Assembly: GCF_001293645.1 (NCBI RefSeq)
Contig: NZ_LBMD01000012.1
Span: 62,001-126,000, forward strand
Length of the DNA stretch: 64,000 nucleotides
Direction: 5' to 3'
Origin: Bacillus sp. CHD6a
GTDB lineage: Bacteria > Bacillota > Bacilli > Bacillales > Bacillaceae_I
Position numbers and translations under genes: made by a program. Positions 60,862 to 64,000 of the stretch are shown piece after piece. Numbering within the stretch: position 1 is the first letter of the stretch; each line of letters opens with the position of its first letter. Under the pieces are notes generated by a model. It saw only the letters and a program-made list of their open reading frames with translations, was not told the DNA's origin and ran no database searches.

Positions 60862-61968
60862 ATGAAAAAGGGTTTAATTGCAACGATCGTCACAGTTTTA
60901 ACTACGATGATCTTTCTAGTAGGTTGCGGAACTGACAACAATGGCAGCTCTGACTCTGCTTCTGGCGATGGCAGCGGTTCTGACTTAATGGTCGGAATGG
61001 TGACGGACGCTGGAACGATTGATGACAAATCTTTTAATGAAGGAACTTGGACAGGTATCCTTCAAGCTAAAGAAGACTTCGGCATTACAGAGAAATACTT
61101 AAAGCCAGCCGGAACTACAGAAGCTGACTACATGCAAGAAATTACAAACTTATATGATGCAGACTTTAAATTTATTGTTACTCCTGGATTTAAATTTGAA
61201 ACAGCGGTATTCCAAGCACAAAGCCAATATGAAGATGCAAAATTCGTTCTAATCGATGGATCTCCACATAAAGGTGACTTTAACCCTGTTGTAGGTGAAA
61301 ACACAGTATCTATCTTCTTCGCTGAGCACGAAGCTGGATTCTTAGCTGGTATTGCTACGGCTCTTGAATTAAAAGAAGGCGAAGCTGGTTTCATCGGTGG
61401 TATGGAAATTCCTCCAGTTCAAAAGTTTAACTGGGGCTTCCAACAAGGTGTTGCGTATGCTAATGAAAACCTAGATACAAATGTAAGCATTAAAGCAGAA
61501 AACGTTGTGTACCAAGGTACATTTGATGATGTAGCTGCAGGTCAGCAAATTGCTGGAGCAATGTTTGACCGTGGCGTAAATGTAATCTTCGCAGCAGCGG
61601 GTGGAGTTGGCGTTGGGGCAATCAACGAAGCGAAAACTCGTGTAGCAGGTGGAGACGATGTATGGATGGTCGGAGTAGACGTTGACCAATACGAAGAAGG
61701 AAAAATGGACAACGGCGAATCTGTTATCCTAACTTCTGCAATGAAGAAAATTGACACAGCTGCTGCTGATATGATCAAAGCAGAAATCGATGGAAAATTC
61801 CCAGGCGGAGAAACACTTATTTTTGATGCGAAAAACGACGGTGTAGGTCTTCCTGAAGAAAATCCAAACTTAAGTGATGAAACTTCTACTAAGGTAGATG
61901 AGATCTTTGAATTAATCAAATCTGGTGAAGTAGAAGTATCTGCTGAACAAGGCGAATTGATCAAGTAA
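60862..61968 (+). CDS. nupN: BMP-family nucleoside-binding lipoprotein (NupN-like)
   Basis: A 368-residue basic-membrane-protein lipoprotein. The signal peptide ends IFLVGC, followed by an Asn/Ser/Gly linker. Markers are VGMVTDAGTIDDKSFNEGTWTGI, FAEHEAGFLAGIATAL, GFIGGMEIPPVQKFNWGFQQG and IFAAAGGVGVGAINEAK. It resembles B. subtilis NupN (YufN), the receptor of the guanosine importer NupNOPQ. GGGGGAATTACAAA precedes the ATG. Two hairpins and nested repeats separate it from nupO. Confidence 0.9.
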   Translation: MKKGLIATIVTVLTTMIFLVGCGTDNNGSSDSASGDGSGSDLMVGMVTDAGTIDDKSFNEGTWTGILQAKEDFGITEKYLKPAGTTEADYMQEITNLYDADFKFIVTPGFKFETAVFQAQSQYEDAKFVLIDGSPHKGDFNPVVGENTVSIFFAEHEAGFLAGIATALELKEGEAGFIGGMEIPPVQKFNWGFQQGVAYANENLDTNVSIKAENVVYQGTFDDVAAGQQIAGAMFDRGVNVIFAAAGGVGVGAINEAKTRVAGGDDVWMVGVDVDQYEEGKMDNGESVILTSAMKKIDTAAADMIKAEIDGKFPGGETLIFDAKNDGVGLPEENPNLSDETSTKVDEIFELIKSGEVEVSAEQGELIK

Positions 61969-61989
61969 TACGTGCAGTACCTGCGTAAT

Positions 61990-62058
61990 GATCTAAAGCA
62001 AACTTGTTTGCTAGATTCAGATTGATAAAGTAAAGGCGGGGTGACCCGCCTTTTTTAA
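61990..62058 (+). terminator. Hairpin plus terminator after nupN
   Basis: First, ATCTA...GCAAAC pairs with GTTTGC...TAGAT (about 61991-62015). Second, AAAGGCGGG (62032-62040) pairs with CCCGCCTTT (62045-62053) around GTGA, followed by Ts. The second is a strong terminator within the nup cluster, so the ABC genes downstream depend on read-through or another promoter. Confidence 0.88.
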
Positions 62059-62149
62059 TGCAAATGTAAGAGGTTAGTTGTCTGTCCTCTTGGGATAAAT
62101 AAACTGTTTTGGCAAAGTTTGTTGGAGTTTATAGAGTGTTGGATATTAG

Positions 62150-62478
62150 TGGATTGGAGTGGAAGCCACTTGACTCCTGCGGGAGATAGAGGGAAACGAG
62201 AGACCCCGGGCAAAGCAAGGCCACTGAAAAACTGATATAATATAGTATTTTTGTATTTTCGAGCTGTGGATTGGAGCAATAGGCGTAGACTCCTGAGGGA
62301 GATAGCGCTAGGTGGAGACCCCGCAGGCTTGCCGAGGAGGCTCCAGCAGCGCCCCTAGGAAAGCGAAGCCAATTGCGGAAATCCACAGCGACGTTTAAAC
62401 AATACCTAGATTCAAAGACTTTTTCAGTGGCCTTAGCAAAGCCGAGGAAAGCAAGTGGCTGCAACGAAAAGAAACGGG
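62150..62478 (+). repeat. Nested GC-rich repeats between nupN and nupO
   Basis: The outer element is split. Its left part (GCCACTTGACTCCTGCGGGA, 62165-62184) and right part (GAGGAAAGCAAGTGGCTGC, to 62462) form inverted ends GCCACTTG/CAAGTGGC. Between them a 15-bp perfect inverted repeat (AAGGCCACTGAAAAA at 62217-62231, TTTTTCAGTGGCCTT at 62420-62434) encloses a full copy of the first repeat family. This looks like one mobile repeat inserted into another. Confidence 0.75.
62262..62399 (+). repeat. GC-rich interspersed repeat, copy 5
   Basis: This starts AGCTGTGGATTGGAGC and ends AATCCACAGCGACGTTTA; the ends GCTGTGGAT and ATCCACAGC are perfectly inverted. The inside nearly equals copy 1 at 4423 (CTCCTGAGGGAGATAGCGCT, GGAGACCCCGCAGGC, CCTAGGAAAGCGAAGCCA). 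It is the best-preserved copy and sits within the split element at 62150-62478. Confidence 0.87.
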
Positions 62479-62538
62479 ACAGCTTATAAACGGCAACCTT
62501 TGCGAAAAAACCAAAAACAAAAAAGGGAGAATCACTCT

Positions 62539-64000
62539 ATGGACTATGTAGTGGAGATGCTCAATATCCGGAAAGAGTTTACTGGAATAGTTGCCAATGA
62601 TGATATTACACTTCGTCTGAAGCAAGGGGAAATTCACGCCCTTCTTGGAGAAAATGGTGCCGGGAAATCAACACTGATGGCTATTTTGTTCGGTATGTAT
62701 CAACCGGATAGAGGATCTATAAAAATTAATGGCAAGGAAACGAAAATTTCCAATCCTAATGTTGCGACAAAACTCGGTATCGGGATGGTCCACCAACACT
62801 TCAAGCTGGTCAGTAACTTTACGGTAACAGAAAACATCATGCTTGGTTCTGAATTGCATAAAATGTATGTGCTTGATAAGAAAACGGCCAGCAAAAGAAT
62901 TGAAGATTTGTCTAAAAAATATGGCTTGAATGTAGATCCACATGCCAAAATTGAAGACATTTCAGTCGGCATGCAACAGCGTGTTGAAATTCTAAAAATG
63001 CTATATCGTCAAGCGGACGTTCTTATTTTGGACGAACCTACCGCGGTTCTTACCCCTCAAGAAATTGAGGAACTCGGTAAGATTATGAAGAACCTTATCG
63101 CAGAAGGTAAATCCATCATTATTATCACGCACAAATTAAAAGAAATTAAGGCGATGGCAGACAGGTGTACGGTTATCAGAAGAGGAAAGACAATTGGCAC
63201 GGTTAATGTAGCGGAAACGTCTAAAGAACAAATGGCTGAAATGATGGTCGGACGAGAAGTAAACTTTAAGGTCGACAAGACAGAAGCAACTCCAAGTGAC
63301 GTCGTATTAAAAATGGATAATGTTTCGGTAAAGAAGGGCAAGGATGTAGTTGCTCTTAAGAACATGTCTTTAGAGCTGAAAAAAGGTGAAATTCTCGGAA
63401 TTGCAGGGGTAGACGGCAATGGTCAGGCTGAAATTGTGGAAAGCATCACTGGATTGAAACAAGCGGACTCCGGGACCATCCTTTTTGAAGGAAAAGACAT
63501 TACCAAAATGCCGGTTCGTTCAAGAATCGCAAGCGGGATTGCACACATACCAGAAGACCGTCATAAGCATGGACTTGTTTTAGATTATACGATTGAGGAG
63601 AACATGGTGCTTGAGCTTTATCATAAAGAGCCATTCTCCAAGCGTGGCGTACTCAATTTTGCTGCGATTAAAAAACATGCAGATAACATTATTAACAGCT
63701 TTGATGTACGTTCAGGTGAAGGCGGGAAGTCCATTGCCAGGTCCCTTTCAGGTGGTAACCAGCAAAAAGCGGTAATTGGACGTGAAATTGAACTAGACCC
63801 TACATTGTTAATTGCCGTTCAGCCGACGCGCGGACTGGATGTTGGTTCTATTGAATATATCCACAAAAGACTAGTGGAACAGCGTGATAAAGGGAAAGCT
63901 GTTTTACTTGTGTCCTTAGAATTAGATGAAGTATTAAATGTTTCAGATCGCATCGCCGTTGTGAACAATGGCCAACTAGTTGGAATCGTGAATGCAAAGG
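62539..64000 (+). CDS. nupO: Nucleoside ABC transporter ATP-binding protein (NupO-like), cut by window end
   Basis: The visible 487 residues cover most of a double-domain sugar/nucleoside-type ABC ATPase (usually about 510 residues). The first domain has Walker A GENGAGKSTLM, VHQHFKLVSNFTV as Q-loop, signature SVGMQQRVEILKML and Walker B VLILDEPTAVLTP. The second domain begins near residue 255 (VVLKMDNVSVKKGKDV), with a degenerate Walker A (GVDGNGQAEI), IPEDRHKHGLVLDYT and SGGNQQKAVIGREI. Only the first site is likely fully active, as usual for this class. AAGGGAGAATC precedes the ATG. With NupN and permeases beyond the window it should import guanosine. Confidence 0.9.
   Translation, partial: MDYVVEMLNIRKEFTGIVANDDITLRLKQGEIHALLGENGAGKSTLMAILFGMYQPDRGSIKINGKETKISNPNVATKLGIGMVHQHFKLVSNFTVTENIMLGSELHKMYVLDKKTASKRIEDLSKKYGLNVDPHAKIEDISVGMQQRVEILKMLYRQADVLILDEPTAVLTPQEIEELGKIMKNLIAEGKSIIIITHKLKEIKAMADRCTVIRRGKTIGTVNVAETSKEQMAEMMVGREVNFKVDKTEATPSDVVLKMDNVSVKKGKDVVALKNMSLELKKGEILGIAGVDGNGQAEIVESITGLKQADSGTILFEGKDITKMPVRSRIASGIAHIPEDRHKHGLVLDYTIEENMVLELYHKEPFSKRGVLNFAAIKKHADNIINSFDVRSGEGGKSIARSLSGGNQQKAVIGREIELDPTLLIAVQPTRGLDVGSIEYIHKRLVEQRDKGKAVLLVSLELDEVLNVSDRIAVVNNGQLVGIVNAK

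Noticed and set aside
62055-62637. Minus-strand reading frames of 74-111 codons between nupN and nupO
   Set aside because: They lie over the nested GC-rich repeats and the antisense of nupO, without ribosome binding sites.
1-64000. tRNA, rRNA, insertion sequence or prophage genes
   Set aside because: No cloverleaf, rRNA segment, transposase, integrase or phage structural gene was recognised on either strand.

Overview
The window looks like a chromosomal segment of a Gram-positive, spore-forming Bacillaceae (Bacillus sensu lato). Ribosome binding sites are strong AGGAGG-like sequences, TTG and GTG starts are frequent, sequence is moderately AT-rich, intrinsic terminators are clean, and the gene content is typical of Bacillus relatives (yfiY/yfiZ/yfhA, dgcW, dgcK, yugO, the kip/pxp genes, nupNO, potABCD, YwqH/YwqI/LXG proteins). 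I saw no rRNA, tRNA, transposase, prophage or CRISPR locus.

Layout. 0-7 kb: a truncated MocR-type regulator, an NAPE-PLD-like metallo-hydrolase, small enzymes and a penicillin acylase. 7-10.5 kb: a Fur-controlled siderophore uptake locus (binding protein divergent from two permeases). 10.6-16.3 kb: a Cys-rich hypothetical protein, a membrane acyltransferase, MsrA, small proteins and a CLC-F-like fluoride/proton antiporter. 16.5-23.5 kb: three cyclic-di-GMP enzymes, an EamA transporter and a YugO-type K+ channel, the last coupled to a diguanylate cyclase. 23.5-28.5 kb: a glutathionylspermidine-synthase-like ATP-grasp cassette (YjfC/YjfL/YgiB-like), a YiaA-like protein and malate:quinone oxidoreductase. 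29-39.9 kb: a NERD protein, DegV, the 5-oxoprolinase operon with an NRAMP-like transporter, a TAXI-TRAP transporter and a 2-hydroxyacid dehydrogenase. 41-45.2 kb: an orphan type VII secretion effector island (two small helical partners, LXG toxin with glycine-zipper C-terminus, candidate membrane immunity protein, EspG-like protein, one unknown). 45.3-54.6 kb: a decayed ydbT, then two further Fur-regulated iron systems (FutABC-like and a siderophore ABC system). 54.7-64 kb: a glycosyltransferase, potABCD, a pseudouridine synthase and the start of a nucleoside ABC transporter (nupN, partial nupO).

The strongest unexplained signal is a family of 52-bp tandem repeats in three separate arrays (about 28.53-29.10, 39.90-40.80 and 50.05-50.51 kb). 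All three have the same orientation, the same 52-bp period and the same core (ACGGTAG, then an AGAGA/TCTCT hairpin with a 5-nt loop, then CGCCC). The loops and the second half of the unit differ by array. Each array lies just 3' of a plus-strand gene. A second, GC-rich interspersed repeat of about 130-150 bp occurs at least five times. Three of the copies sit between a solute-binding-protein gene and its permease genes, and one is nested inside a split relative at 62.15-62.48 kb.

Iron supply dominates regulation here. Fur-box palindromes precede the yfiY/yfiZ pair, futA, futB and the ATPase-led siderophore operon. In futA the box fills the 16-bp spacer of the promoter.
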